From Corylus avellana (Eukaryota > Streptophyta > Magnoliopsida > Fagales > Betulaceae): a DNA stretch of 64,000 bases. Each line of letters starts with the position of its first letter. The first letter of the stretch is position 1. The stretch covers positions 10,232,711-10,296,710 of the forward strand of contig NC_081548.1 in NCBI RefSeq assembly GCF_901000735.1, written 5' to 3'. The notes under the pieces are model-generated. The model was given only the letters and a program-made list of their open reading frames with translations. It was not told the origin of the DNA and searched no databases. The translations under genes were made by a program, and so were the position numbers. Positions 22,389-33,420 of this stretch are shown here, piece by piece.

Positions 22389-22805
22389 TCCCATGCACGC
22401 CAAAGGAAGATTGAACATTCTAACCCAGAAGGCCGCATGATTAAATACAATTTCAGAAGGCGAAGATAGGCCATCGAAATCTTCGACGGAAAACAGATTT
22501 CCTTCGAAAATCCAAGGTCTCCCTTCCAACACCCGTACTTTGTCCCACTCCTTCTCGAATTCCACTAAAAACAGGTTCTCCCCCATCACCTTAAAGGTAA
22601 GGTGACCCGTTGGGCGCCATCCCTTGATCAACTGACGTCTGATAATCTCTTTTCCCACATATCGATCTGTCAGCAATTTTCCTATCAAGCAGACTTTTCC
22701 ACGTGAAACTACATTTTCCACCAAACGGGGCTGGATTGTCACCTCTATTGATTCACCCTCATCAAGGGACAATTTCCCCCATAACTTCGTCAAATCCTCC
22801 GCCAT
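22389..22805 (-). pseudogene. LINE ORF1 N-terminal fragment (DUF4283 domain)
   Basis: About 139 codons from a start at 22805 (an in-frame ATG three codons upstream, at 22814, is also possible) until the gap. The beginning MAEDLTKLWGKLSLDE and the later LTDRYVGKEIIRRQL, WDKVRVLEGRPWIFEG and VRMFNLPLACMG motifs are those of DUF4283, the domain at the N-terminus of ORF1 in plant L1-type non-LTR retrotransposons. There it precedes a CCHC zinc knuckle and is thought to bind RNA. No stop or frameshift is visible, but the zinc knuckle and everything downstream lie beyond the gap. I class it as a fragment; the element could be longer in the missing sequence. Confidence 0.7.
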
Positions 22806-22814
22806 TTCACACAC

Positions 22815-25782
22815 CGATCACTAGAAAGTAGAAATACAATTGCAGTATGCCTCCACAGTCTTCAAAAGACTTGGAAAAAGTTTCCTTCTCCTCTAGATTT
22901 TTGGGTCTAGAGAGAAAAAGTTTCAATGTTCCATGGATGATGAAATATTAGCTAGCAGAGAAGGAAATGTAATGGTATTGGTTTTGGCAGAAACGATGGA
23001 AAAATTATCTTTAAAAGCACATTGGTTATTATTATTATTAATTTTGTTTAAAAATCGCATCTTTGCCTATTTTTCTCACCAATTAAATTAAAGGTAACTT
23101 CACTAAAGACTCATGAATTCAATCAAATTCAATTGAAGGTTACATGCAATAATGCTAGCTGACACGGTAGTCTCAAACAACCTAAACGTAGCCCCTTTCC
23201 CTTGTATTTTTTCTATTGCACCGCACAACAATGGAGATCTAAAGAACCAAGGGTGTGGGCCGTGTGGCTGGCATGAGAAAACTGACTGGCACAGCGCAAG
23301 GTGGTGGCTAGGCGGCGATTGGAGAAGATCCCAACAAGTAAAAGCATGGCTGGAGCGGTGTTTTTTGGGCGGTAGGCTGTTGGGCGGTAGGCTGATAGTG
23401 AGAAGGCCAGAGTTAGCTGTTGCGGCTAGGTGGTGGGCTTGTTTGGAGGTGGTAAATGTGCTCCCTCTCACTTGTTGGAGTAGGGATGATAAATGTGCAA
23501 AGATGACATCCATAACAAAGTTGTTTATTACTTGGGCTGGTTGTGAGCAAATTGATAGAGACATGTGAGTGTGGCTTGTTTTTTGGACGTTATGATAATA
23601 TCTCTACATCACAAAAACAAAAATACACTTTGGGCGATTTTCAATTATTTTATGGCTTTGACTGACGAAACATTCAAAACCCATCTCTAATACCAAACTG
23701 ATGTAGGACAAGAAGCAATTAAGAAGAAATTTGAAGCAAAAGAAGACAAGTCAAGAAGAGAAGACGAGAAAAACGACAACAGTCGGACCCAAATTTTTAA
23801 TTCATTATAAGCTGTTAAATATAATAGAAAAGTAGGTTTAAATAGACTAGGAATTAAACCTAGAAGTCCAAAATAAAATGATGCAACCCGTCTGAAAAAT
23901 AAATAATAAAACAAAAAAAAGCAAACTAATAATGATTCAACTCTCAACCACCCAACAACAAGGTCATGGGCTGGTGTGATCTGTAGCTCGATCGTGTCTA
24001 GTGTCCCACACCACTAATCCTAAAGAAACAGCTCCTAGTCCTAGTTGAATACCCTCTTGAAGAGGATACTCCTTCAAGGCATTTTGACATTTCCTGTATC
24101 TGAACGGGCCTGGTTCAAGAAAATGAATTCACACAGTCAAATCCCCACGGCCCTTGATCCATTGGATAATGAACTGTCAAAACCAAGTGTATGTATGACA
24201 AGTACAATTTCTGTGGATTAGGGAATGATAAATGTCAAAATTAATTCGAAAAAAAAAAAAAAAAAAAAACTAGAGCAAAGTTAATTCAGCTGAGTATGTT
24301 TTGTTGAACAAAAATTAGGGACAAATTAGCAGGCTAAACAGGGTTAAAACTACTATAGTTATAATTTGTTTATCCATTGAAGAATGACAACTTTCAAAAC
24401 AAATTCTTTAAAAAAAAAAAAAAAAAAAAAGTCTACACAAAGTTATTTTAGGTAAAGATATCCAACACTTTTTTTCTTAAAAACACTAAACATAGTTCCA
24501 TTAATATATTGGTTAACATCCACACAAAATATGAACATGAGATGAGTAGCCGGCTTATTGACCTTAAAAGATGTCCTTAAGTTCACACAACACATCAGAA
24601 AACTTTTAAAAAATTTCATTACATAAAGCATCAATCTCCTTCTGCTGCAAAACATTATCCTACCGTACGTGAAACTTTTGGACTTGCTTCTAGAATTAAA
24701 GTTCCCTTTCCAGAAATATCAACAAATTTCAGCTATCTAAAAGAAAAAAACCAAACCTCCTTGGAAACAAAGGTTTTCATGATGTTGAAATTACAGCAAT
24801 TTCAGTATGCTTGGCTAATTCAATGTTTCTGTGATAACTAAGAAAGACAACAAGATATCCAACACACCCCCACTCCAGCCTGAGAGAGAGAAAGAGAGAC
24901 AGGTGCTTCTCCAGTTTGGAGTATTTCAGATACCACTACCAAAGCTTGATCATAATAATATTGAGCTAGCTCCAATAACAGAACAACTGTGAAGTTGTAG
25001 AACATTTCTCAAATGTACAAAAAGGAAGCCCAACTAGAAGAAATGGAGTCTATGTTGATGTTGAGGATATATCAGTCTATTGCAACAAACTGACTTGAAA
25101 TGATCTAGATTGCCAATTAGGACCATTGCACTCATGGAGAAAAAAACTGACATGAACCACAACTGCATCCTCCACCTCATTTTTGTGGAAGAGTTGGAAT
25201 TCATTGGCATATAATTGAGATTGGATCTGTGACTAACATCCATAATCAGAATTTAAGCGTGCAACTCAACCAACCCACTTGAGGTCAAATCATAGATGTA
25301 GAAGATCAATTCCAATCTCTACTAAAATATCTATCTAATTTATTCCTAAACAAGGACAGTAAAGGAAAGATACCCGACAAAGTCTACATTGGCTGAGGTG
25401 CAAGATTTCCAGCTACACCAAATTAATGAACCCAAGTGAGCTCAGAGCTTCTGTTTAGGCACACCCTGCAAGAAGAAAATGACTTGTAATCAGAATTTCA
25501 ATCTTTTAATTGTGTGGGAAAGCAATCACTAAAGTCCTCTTGAAGTAGACGGCAAACTCACTAGGTGGAAAGCGCAGTATATTGAACAAATAATTATACA
25601 GATAACAGCTCAATCCTTTCAAAAGGGGAAAAAGGGTTAGATCGATTGTTAAAAATGGCCTCTCTTTCGCGAATTGCAGTTTTCTCCAAACCCAATCAAT
25701 AGACATACAAATATCCCTTAATATCAAATCAACTAGCTCGGAAAATAGTCTAAAACGCATTATAATTTGGAAAGCACATATT
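22815..25782. other. Low-copy-looking intergenic DNA, no confident gene
   Basis: Open frames at 23103-23568 on both strands overlap one another and have no recognisable domain. At 25441-25466 a minus-strand splice acceptor (TTCTTCTTGCAG) is followed by eight codons ending in TGA, a possible terminal exon but too short to trust. Two long A runs (about 24249-24269 and 24411-24430) may be retroposon tails. Other repeats are not obvious. Confidence 0.4.
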
Positions 25783-26465
25783 TGTTGAAAAATGGAGTCA
25801 AATGAGTAAACTATGGTAGTATCTTCTAGAAGACGTCAAAGGAATAGTAAAAGTTGTTGCACCAACCAAGCCGTCGAATGAATAGTACATGGTTGTTGCA
25901 CCAACCATTCCCACCAACCATTCTCACCAACCATTCCCACCAACCCTTCTATACTTATATAAGGAGCATCAAACTTCATTGTTTCAAAATGCTAAGACAA
26001 GAAAAGTATAGAGAGAGAAAAAGAAAGAAAGGTTGAGAGAAAAAGGTATAGAGAGATAAGTCTAGTATTAGGCATATAAGAATTGCAGATCACAACATAG
26101 AAGAGTTGTGTGCAATCTCTCTCTGAAATATCTCTTGTAAAGTCTCCCCGTTATTTTCTCCCAAAGTAGTGAAATCTCTGCAACTCGGTGGATGTAGGCA
26201 GTATTGGCCGAACCACGTATAAATTTCTTGTCTTGTGTATGTTTGTGCGTGTTTATAGTACTAATCAAAAGTACACGTGTATGTTCTGTCGAGGAAAGAT
26301 TGGATTTTAAGTGAGACCGGTGTGACTCCTCCAATCTTACCTGGGAACATACCGAGCTGTATCTTTGGTAAAATATTATTTACCGTACTTGTGTATTGTT
26401 GTTTTTCTTGACCGATTGGATCCCAAGATCCTGAAGAGGAATTAGTGGCGTCTAATTTCCTAACA
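25783..26465 (+). repeat. 5' LTR of the copia element
   Basis: Starts TGTTGAAAAATGG and ends CCTAACA. The U3 region contains four or so copies of a 14-15 bp word like ACCAACCATTCYCAC (about 25906-25946) and a doubled GTTGTTGCACCAACCA. A TATATAA box at 25956-25962 lies just downstream, followed by a short purine-rich leader. Confidence 0.95.
25956..25962 (+). promoter_or_regulatory. TATA box in the copia 5' LTR
   Basis: TATATAA sits after the U3 tandem repeats and is conserved in the right LTR at 30776-30782. Transcription would be expected to start about 30 bases downstream, near 25990. Confidence 0.7.
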
Positions 26466-26467
26466 AT

Positions 26468-26479
26468 TGGTATCAGAGC
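26468..26479 (+). other. Primer binding site of the copia element
   Basis: TGGTATCAGAGC, complementary to initiator tRNA-Met, lies two bases after the LTR end AACA. Confidence 0.9.
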
Positions 26480-26536
26480 TCGGTTCGTGTTCCGTTCGAG
26501 TGGGAGCAATAGCGTCAAGTTTATACAACAAGAAGG

Positions 26537-29500
26537 ATGTCTCAAGAAACCCCCGAAACCACTCATGAAGTTGCTTCTTCAAGTGACAGTTCAAAGAAGT
26601 GGAGTCCAAATTATGGATCAGGCGGATCTATGAAAGTTGAAATAAAGCCATTTGATGAGAAGATCAATTTTGGCTTATGGCAAAGGCGGATGCGTGGCGT
26701 TCTTATTCAACAAAGGCTGCTAGTTGCCTTAGAAGAAAGACCGGAGGGCATGACTGACCCCGAGTGGTCAGATATCGATCAACGGGCAATCTCTACCATT
26801 GAGATGTATATCACAGATGATGTGTTAAATCATGTGATATCAGCAATCTCTGCCAAAGATATGTGGGACAAGCTAGAAGCCATATATCTGGGGAAATCCT
26901 TGTCAAATAAACTCTTCCTCAAGAAGAAACTCTTCAAGCTGGAAATGAAGGAAGGCGAGGACGTGATGAAGCATATCAACATCTTCAACGCTTTGATCAA
27001 CGACTTGAACCGGATAGATGTTCAATTCAGTGAAGAAGATCGAGCCTTGTTATTGCTTGCATCATTTCCAGATTCTTATGAGCATTTTGTCACCACGCTC
27101 ATGTTTGGAAAGACAACTCTCAAGTTCAATGAGATTGTGCAAGACATCATCTCTCATGCGACCATGAAGAAGGCAGATGATAAGTCCACTTCCGGATCTG
27201 CTTTGAATGTGGAAAGTAGAGGCAGAAGATCAAACAGAGGCAACGGGCATGGAAGGTCGAGATCAAGGGCCAGCAGGTCAAAATCAAGGTATCCAAGAAA
27301 TTCCAACAGCCAGAGCAGCTCAAAAACTATTGAGTGTTGGAATTGTGGCAAGACGGGTCACTACAAAAATCAATGTAAAGCTCCGAAAAAGGAGGCAACA
27401 AACGACACTGCAAACGTGGTGGCAGATGAAGCGCAAGAGGCCCTGATCCTCTCGGTTGATAGTCCATTTGATTCTTGGGTGTTAGACTCAGGGGCTTCCT
27501 TTCATACAACAGCGATACGCGAAATCTTGGGAAACTATGTTAGTGGAGATTTCGGGAAAGTGTATCTAGCTGATGGTACGGCGCTGGATGTTGTGGGCAT
27601 GGGAAATGTTCGGATTAGAATACATGCAGATTCAGTATGGAAGTTGGAGAAAGTCAGGCATGTTCCAGAGCTGAAGAAGAATCTGATCTCTGTGGGACAG
27701 CTTGATGATGAAGGGCATGGCATTCACTTCCACGGAGGTAAGTGGAAGGTCACATTTGGGGCTATGATGATAGCTCAAGGTGAAAAGACTGGTACCCTCT
27801 ATATGACCACAGATATGAGGGATACTATTGCTGTTGCGAATGCAAGTGCTGAAGCAGATCTGTGGCACCAAAGGCTAGGGCACATGAGTGAAAAAGGGCT
27901 CAAAGTTTTGCACTCATTGGGGAAGCTACCAATGTTAAAGTCGATTAATATCGACTTTTGTGAAAATTGCATTTTCGGCAAACAGAAACGGGTGAGTTTC
28001 AAAACGGGTGGCAGAACCCTTAGAAATGAGAAGCTGGAGCTAGTTCACACAGATGTCTGGGGGCCAGCTGCAGTCTCGTCCATTGGCGGAAAGTCATACT
28101 TTGTGACTTTCATTGATGACCATTCCAGGAAGGTATGGGTTTATTTCTTGAGACAGAAATCTGAGGTGTATGAAGTATTCAAGAAATGGAAGGCCATGGT
28201 GGAGAACGAGATAGACTTGAAGATCAAGAAGCTAAGATCTGACAACGGTGGAGAGTACGAGGACACCGGGTTCAAAACATTCTGTTTTGAGAACGGGATT
28301 CGTTTGGAACGGACTGTTCCAAAAACCCCACAGCAAAACGGGGTGGCAGAACGGATGAACCGAACATTGACAGAAAGAGCAAGAAGTATGCGCATTCAGT
28401 CAGGCCTACCCAAGCAGTTTTGGGCTGAAGCAATCAACACAGCAACCTACCTCATTAATCGAGGACCTTCAGTGCCGTTGGAGCAACGCATACCGGAGGA
28501 GGTATGGAGCGGAAAGAAGGTAAATCTTTCATGGTTAAAAGTTTTTGGTTGCATTGCTTATGCGCACATTAGTGACCATGTGAGGGGAAAGCTAGACCCT
28601 AAGTCACTAAAGTGCATCTTCATTGGATATGGAGGAGATGAGTTTGGTTATCGACTCTGGGATAATCAACATAAGAAAATCATTCGAAGTAGAGATGTGG
28701 TTTTCAATGAGAAGGTGATGTACAAGGAGAGAGGTACTGTACAACCTACTAGTCCAGTACAAGATGATCATATGTATGTTGAGTTGGATGATCTTCCAGA
28801 AAGTAATCCGGTGCAGCAAGTTGGTGAGGATCCTCAACTTGAAGAGCCTGAAGAACCTGCAGAACAACAAGCACCACAAGATCCAACTCCTACGCCTGCA
28901 CCTAGAAGGTCAGCTCGTCCACATGTACCAAACAGGAAGTACATGAACTTTCTGTTATTAACAGATGGTGGAGAACCTGAATGCTATGCTGAAGCATGTC
29001 AGGTAGAGGACTCGAGCAAGTGGGAGCTTGCAATGAAGGATGAGATGAAGTCTCTCATCTCTAACAAGACATGGGAGCTAGCTAAGTTACCCGTGGGAAA
29101 GAAGACTCTACACAACAAATGGGTATATAGAGTCAAAGAGGAACATGATGGTTCCAAGAGACACAAGGCAAGATTGGTGGTCAAAGGCTTTCAGCAGAAA
29201 GAAGGAATTGACTACACCGACATTTTCTCACCGGTTGTGAAACTGAATACCATTCGTTCAGTTCTCAGCATTGTTGCAGCAGAGGGGTTGCACCTAGAGC
29301 AGTTAGATGTGAAGACTGCTTTCCTCCATGGAGACCTAAAGGAGGAGATTTACATGCAACAACCGGAGGGTTTTCCAGTCAAAGGGAAAGAGAAACTTGT
29401 GTGCAAATTGTCTAAAAGCTTGTACGGCCTGAAGCAAGCCCCAAGACAATGGTACAAAAAGTTTGATGGGTTTATGCAGAGGCATGGCTACAACAAATGC

Positions 29501-30523
29501 AACGCTGACCATTGTTGTTACTTCAAGAGGTTTGAATCCAGTTACATTATTTTGTTACTATATGTCGATGACATGTTAGTAACAAGTTCGGATATGGATG
29601 AAATCCAGAAGTTGAAGAAGCAACTATCGAGTGAGTTCGACATGAAGGATTTGGGCGCAGCGAAGCAAATTCTTGGGATGAGAATAAATAGGGACAAGCA
29701 AATGGGTACTTTGCAGTTGTCTCAAGAGGAGTACATTTGCCGTATTCTGAAAAGGTTCAGCATGAGTAATGCTAAGCCAGTTAGCACACCCTTGGCTAGT
29801 CACTTTCGGCTATCCAAGGATCAGTCCCCCAAGACAGAAGAAGAGAAGGAATTCATGGCTAAGGTTCCATATGCCTCAGCCATTGGAAGTTTGATGTATG
29901 CCATGGTTTGCACGAGACCAGATATAGCTCATGCAGTGGGAGCTGTGAGCAGATTCATGTCAAAACCTGGGAAGCAACACTGGGTGGCAGTGAAGTGGAT
30001 ACTAAGGTATCTACGAGGTACAACTAACAGAAGCCTATGTTTCAGAAATGGCGAGCTAAAACTACAAGGGTTTGTAGATGCAGACTTTGCTGGAGAGGTA
30101 GATCACAGGAGGAGCACTACCGGATATGTTTTCACAGTAGGTACTACTGCAGTGAGTTGGATTTCGCAGATACAGAAGGTTGTTGCTTTATCCACTACAG
30201 AGGCAGAGTACGTGGCTGTAACTGAGGCAAGCAAAGAGATGATTTGGTTACAGGGATTGTTGGCAGAAATGGGTTTCAGACAAGATAAGAATGTTTTGTA
30301 CAGTGATAGCCAGAGTGCGATACACTTAGCAAAGAATTCAGCATTTCATTCAAGAACCAAGCACATTGGACTTCGGTATCATTTCGTCAGATCACTTCTA
30401 GAAGATGAGGTGTTGATACTTGAGAAGATCCAAGGCAGCAAGAATCCAGCTGACATGTTAACCAAAGCAGTTACTATAGAGAAACTGAAGTTGTGCTCAA
30501 CTTCAGTTGGTCTTCAAGCTTGA
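26537..30523 (+). CDS. Copia gag-pol polyprotein, intact
   Basis: One frame of 1328 codons encodes the whole copia polyprotein. Residues 1-260 are the gag capsid region. A CCHC zinc knuckle, CWNCGKTGHYKNQC, is at 267-280. The aspartic protease motif DSGA is at 317-320. Integrase has the HHCC zinc site (H444, H449, C475, C478) and catalytic D506, D569 and E605 with the usual 35 residues between the last two. Reverse transcriptase carries the YVDD box at 1009-1012. RNase H shows D1181/D1183, E1222/E1224 and D1257. The ATG at 26537 lies 57 bases after the primer site and is followed by a gag of normal length. Overall similarity is to the Tnt1/Tork lineage. All catalytic residues that I can place are present and there is no internal stop, so the element may be competent, though activity cannot be read from sequence. 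The protein would assemble cytoplasmic virus-like particles, reverse-transcribe the element and integrate it in the nucleus. Confidence 0.95.
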   Translation: MSQETPETTHEVASSSDSSKKWSPNYGSGGSMKVEIKPFDEKINFGLWQRRMRGVLIQQRLLVALEERPEGMTDPEWSDIDQRAISTIEMYITDDVLNHVISAISAKDMWDKLEAIYLGKSLSNKLFLKKKLFKLEMKEGEDVMKHINIFNALINDLNRIDVQFSEEDRALLLLASFPDSYEHFVTTLMFGKTTLKFNEIVQDIISHATMKKADDKSTSGSALNVESRGRRSNRGNGHGRSRSRASRSKSRYPRNSNSQSSSKTIECWNCGKTGHYKNQCKAPKKEATNDTANVVADEAQEALILSVDSPFDSWVLDSGASFHTTAIREILGNYVSGDFGKVYLADGTALDVVGMGNVRIRIHADSVWKLEKVRHVPELKKNLISVGQLDDEGHGIHFHGGKWKVTFGAMMIAQGEKTGTLYMTTDMRDTIAVANASAEADLWHQRLGHMSEKGLKVLHSLGKLPMLKSINIDFCENCIFGKQKRVSFKTGGRTLRNEKLELVHTDVWGPAAVSSIGGKSYFVTFIDDHSRKVWVYFLRQKSEVYEVFKKWKAMVENEIDLKIKKLRSDNGGEYEDTGFKTFCFENGIRLERTVPKTPQQNGVAERMNRTLTERARSMRIQSGLPKQFWAEAINTATYLINRGPSVPLEQRIPEEVWSGKKVNLSWLKVFGCIAYAHISDHVRGKLDPKSLKCIFIGYGGDEFGYRLWDNQHKKIIRSRDVVFNEKVMYKERGTVQPTSPVQDDHMYVELDDLPESNPVQQVGEDPQLEEPEEPAEQQAPQDPTPTPAPRRSARPHVPNRKYMNFLLLTDGGEPECYAEACQVEDSSKWELAMKDEMKSLISNKTWELAKLPVGKKTLHNKWVYRVKEEHDGSKRHKARLVVKGFQQKEGIDYTDIFSPVVKLNTIRSVLSIVAAEGLHLEQLDVKTAFLHGDLKEEIYMQQPEGFPVKGKEKLVCKLSKSLYGLKQAPRQWYKKFDGFMQRHGYNKCNADHCCYFKRFESSYIILLLYVDDMLVTSSDMDEIQKLKKQLSSEFDMKDLGAAKQILGMRINRDKQMGTLQLSQEEYICRILKRFSMSNAKPVSTPLASHFRLSKDQSPKTEEEKEFMAKVPYASAIGSLMYAMVCTRPDIAHAVGAVSRFMSKPGKQHWVAVKWILRYLRGTTNRSLCFRNGELKLQGFVDADFAGEVDHRRSTTGYVFTVGTTAVSWISQIQKVVALSTTEAEYVAVTEASKEMIWLQGLLAEMGFRQDKNVLYSDSQSAIHLAKNSAFHSRTKHIGLRYHFVRSLLEDEVLILEKIQGSKNPADMLTKAVTIEKLKLCSTSVGLQA

Positions 30524-30590
30524 GGAGAAGTGGACAAGTTGCAGAAGAGGGAATTGCGGAGATTGTTGAGATTCAAACTCATTAGACTCC

Positions 30591-30601
30591 AAGTGGGAGA
30601 T
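30591..30601 (+). other. Polypurine tract of the copia element
   Basis: AAGTGGGAGA followed by T directly precedes the right LTR, the standard position and composition for plus-strand priming in copia elements. Confidence 0.8.
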
Positions 30602-31285
30602 TGTTGAAAAATGGAGTCAAATGAGTAAACTATGGTAGTATCTTCTAGAAGACGTCAAAGGAATAGTAAAAAGTTGTTGCACCAACCAAGCCGTCGAATG
30701 AATAGTACATGGTTGTTGCACCAACCATTCCCACCAACCATTCTCACCAACCATTCTCACCAACCCTTCTATACATATATAAGGAGCATCAAGCTTCATT
30801 GTTTCATAGTGCTAAGACAAGAAAAGTATAGAGAGAGAAAAAGAAAGAAAGGTTGAGAGAAAAAGGTATAGAGAGATAAGTCTAGTGTTAGGCATATAAG
30901 AGTTGCAGATCACAACATAGAAGAGTTGTGTGCAATCTCTCTCTGAAATATCTCTTGTAAAGTCTCCCCGTTATTTTCTCCCAAAGTAGTGAAATTTCTG
31001 CAATTCGGTGGATGTAGGCAGTATTGGCCGAACCACGTATAAATTTCTTGTCTTGTGTATGTTTGTGCGTGTTTATAGTACTAATCAAAAGTACACGTGT
31101 ATGTTCTGTCGAGGAAAGATTGGATTTTAAGTGAGACCGGTGTGACTCCTCCAATCTTACCTGGGAACATACCGAGCTGTATCTTTGGTAAAATATTATT
31201 TACTGTACTTGTGTATTGTTGTTTTTCTTGACCGATTGGATCCCTAGATCCTGAAGAGGAATTAGTGGCGTCTAATTTCCTAACA
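30602..31285 (+). repeat. 3' LTR of the copia element
   Basis: Nearly identical to the left LTR; by eye about 11 substitutions and one inserted A in 684 bp, roughly 1.6% divergence. It keeps the TATA box and the U3 repeats. Confidence 0.95.
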
Positions 31286-31445
31286 ATTTCTACAATGGCA
31301 TCCATAAATTACCTTTATTTGCTATGGAAATCTGCATCTAGAAATACTGCAGAGGCAAAATGGGTGTCGGGGAGTTAAGGGACCCCATTCCAACTCAAAT
31401 GAGGGCTAGGCAAAACATTAAAGATAATTTGAATCCCTTTTACCT

Positions 31446-31799
31446 GTGGGAAGGCAGAGGTTGATTCCTTGGATGGCAACAAAAGATCATTTGCTTACTG
31501 GGGAGATTTGGGATATATATCTACTTATATGTCTTTTATTCTCTGTTCATAATCACGTGGAGTTCTTAAGGCATCTTCTCTTTCTCTTGGATTGCTCATA
31601 TTCTGTAAATATTTGGTGCCAAATCCTCTGCATAAAATGGCTGGTGAGAACTGAGAAGGATTGTTGGCAGTTGGATTCAGCTGTGAGACACATATTAGAG
31701 GTAATCTGCCCTCATTATTCACAGGAGTTTTTGATTTTCCTGGCAATAGAGAGGCTTGTAAGCATCGGCAAAAAGTTTTGTATTGTTTCTGTTGAATGA
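31446..31799 (+). pseudogene. LINE ORF2 remnant, reverse-transcriptase zinc-binding domain
   Basis: A 117-codon frame resembles the zf-RVT domain found near the end of plant LINE ORF2. It has an ATKDHLLT segment, a short loop with spaced Cys and His, then DCSYSVNIWCQIL, the pattern of the domain's core before its conserved Trp. Spacing is irregular and two of the expected Cys/His positions appear replaced, so it is decayed. No upstream reverse transcriptase is visible; the copia element ends 160 bp to the left. It is on the opposite strand to the LINE ORF1 at 22389-22805, so the two are probably not one element. Confidence 0.5.
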
Positions 31800-33054
31800 G
31801 TTATTTTCAGAATGGCTGTATCTTCTTTTATTCTCTGTTTTGCTAACAAAACTTCTAATGTCTCTGGGTGCAAACATTTGCTGTTCCTCTAAACGAGCTT
31901 TAAAGATGTATTCTTTGGGTAAAAACTGCTAAGCTTACAAAATATTTTAGAAGAAAAATTATTCCAAGTGATGGGGCACGACATAATTGAGAAGGAGATG
32001 AATTCAAATTTTGAGAAACTCAATAATGTTATGCCACGTCACTTTATAAGACTTTTTATTTTTTATTTATTTTTTGTAAAATATTTTGTAAGCTTAGCAT
32101 TTCTCTTTTGTAATAACTTTAGTGTCGTAAATTGGTGAATAGTTTATACTACATTACTACATTTATCATTTTTTTTTTTTTTTTTTTTTTGGAGTTTTCA
32201 AAGATTGATTACTTAAAAGAATTGAAAAGTTAAAATGGAATTGTCAGGTTAAATTACTTATTATTATTATTATTATTATTATTATTTTATTTTTATGTAA
32301 TTTGATGGTGTACAAGTATACATTTAACTTTCAAGGAGTGCTACACAAACTCTCCAGTGTTCATGTTCATTCACTAACATGATAGTGAAAATTACCATTG
32401 CATAAAATAATAAACGAAAGTAGACTTAACAGTCAATGGTGATTTTTACTGCCATATCAAAGTGTTAGCACTTAGGCGCATGCATAACATATCTCTTAAC
32501 TTGCTTTTATTTTAAGATCCAAAATGAGCCACATGTCATACTTGTTTATTTTATTGATTCCTTAACTCATTCACTCACTTGTATCCTCTCTCTCTCTCGC
32601 CACACGTAACCCTCCCAACCACCATGGCCGCCATTGTCGAGTTGATATTTCATGTTGAAATATTTGTCCCAACTAAGATCGGGTAAGTAGTCTCTAACGT
32701 TGAAATTGTCTTTTCGCACCCTCTTTTCCTCCCATAAAGTTTTTTTCTCCCAAAAGTTTATTCTTTCTTCTCTTTTCTCCAAGGTCCATAGGCCTTCCAT
32801 TTAGAAGATGATTCACAATGTGTTCTATATGTTCGTTTTTGAGATTGAGGGGCACGATGGAATCACCGAGTTGTTGAAGATATTAAGGTGTAATTATTAT
32901 TATTATTTTTTCTGTCCTAAGCAAATACAAGGGAAATAGGGGAGGAGGGAAACATCAAAGAAAAAACTGAAAAAAAAAAAAAAAGAAAAAAAAAACTAGG
33001 ACCCAAAAAAGACCGAAAATCAGCTAGGACAACGCAATAAAAACTTAAGAACTA
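31800..33054. other. Intergenic DNA with one MITE, no gene seen
   Basis: Contains a small inverted-repeat element (31921-32105), a T run (about 32170-32190), a TTA microsatellite (32256-32286) and an A run near 32970. A 77-codon minus-strand frame at 32567-32800 has no recognisable domain and is not called. Confidence 0.5.
31921..32105. mobile_element. MITE-like element with about 25 bp inverted ends
   Basis: The left end contains GCTAAGCTTACAAAATATTT and the right end the reverse complement AAATATTTTGTAAGCTTAGC. The right outer bases GCATTTCTC resemble the ends of the 20131-20258 element. No target duplication could be assigned. Confidence 0.6.
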
Positions 33055-33420
33055 GGGTAAAGTTTATTTAACCTCTTCAAACCACCACTCCAATGACAAT
33101 CTACCTCCAAACTATAAATTACGACAATTTATTCCCCAAATTACCAAAATAATGACAATGTAACCCCCAATGCTAGCAAAATGACGAAATTACCCCTACA
33201 TAATTTTCAATAAGACCAAAATACTCTTAAAAATTTGAAAAAAAAAAAAAAATTTAGTATTTTTGTTTTTATTTTAGTAAAGGTAATTTCGTCATTTTGT
33301 TAAAATTAGGAGTAGATTGTCATTGCTTTTGTAGTTTGGGGGTAAATTGTCAAAATTGATAGTTTAGAAGGTAAATTGTTATTGTGATAGTAGTTTGAGG
33401 AGGGTAAGTGGACTTTACCC
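33055..33420. mobile_element. 366 bp Mutator-type MITE with 9 bp target duplication
   Basis: Begins GGGTAAAGT and ends ACTTTACCC, with inverted similarity extending well into both arms. It is flanked by perfect TAAGAACTA copies at 33046-33054 and 33421-33429. A 9 bp duplication and long inverted ends are the signature of Mutator-like MITEs. A related element is at 48535-48908 and the inverted-locus copy at 21998-22288. Confidence 0.9.

Larger units (their letters stand above)
25783..31285 (+). mobile_element. Full-length Ty1/copia retrotransposon, Tnt1/Tork-like
   Basis: The element has two nearly identical LTRs (683 and 684 bp, about 11 substitutions and one indel by eye), an initiator tRNA-Met primer site (26468-26479), one intact gag-pol frame (26537-30523) and a polypurine tract, AAGTGGGAGA, ending at 30600 just before the right LTR. 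LTR termini are TGTT...AACA. The domain order gag-protease-integrase-reverse transcriptase-RNase H identifies copia. The five bases outside the ends (ATATT and ATTTC) do not match well, so a clean target duplication is not evident. Confidence 0.95.

Noticed and set aside
23103..23568. Overlapping 153- and 138-codon frames on opposite strands
   Set aside because: No domain, no splice or promoter context and each is the shadow of the other; chance frames in a moderately GC-rich stretch.
23685..23715. Possible LTR end next to a TGGTATTAGAG-like site on the minus strand
   Set aside because: CTACATCAGTTTGGTATTAG fits an LTR end and primer site, but I could not find the other LTR or the LTR start.
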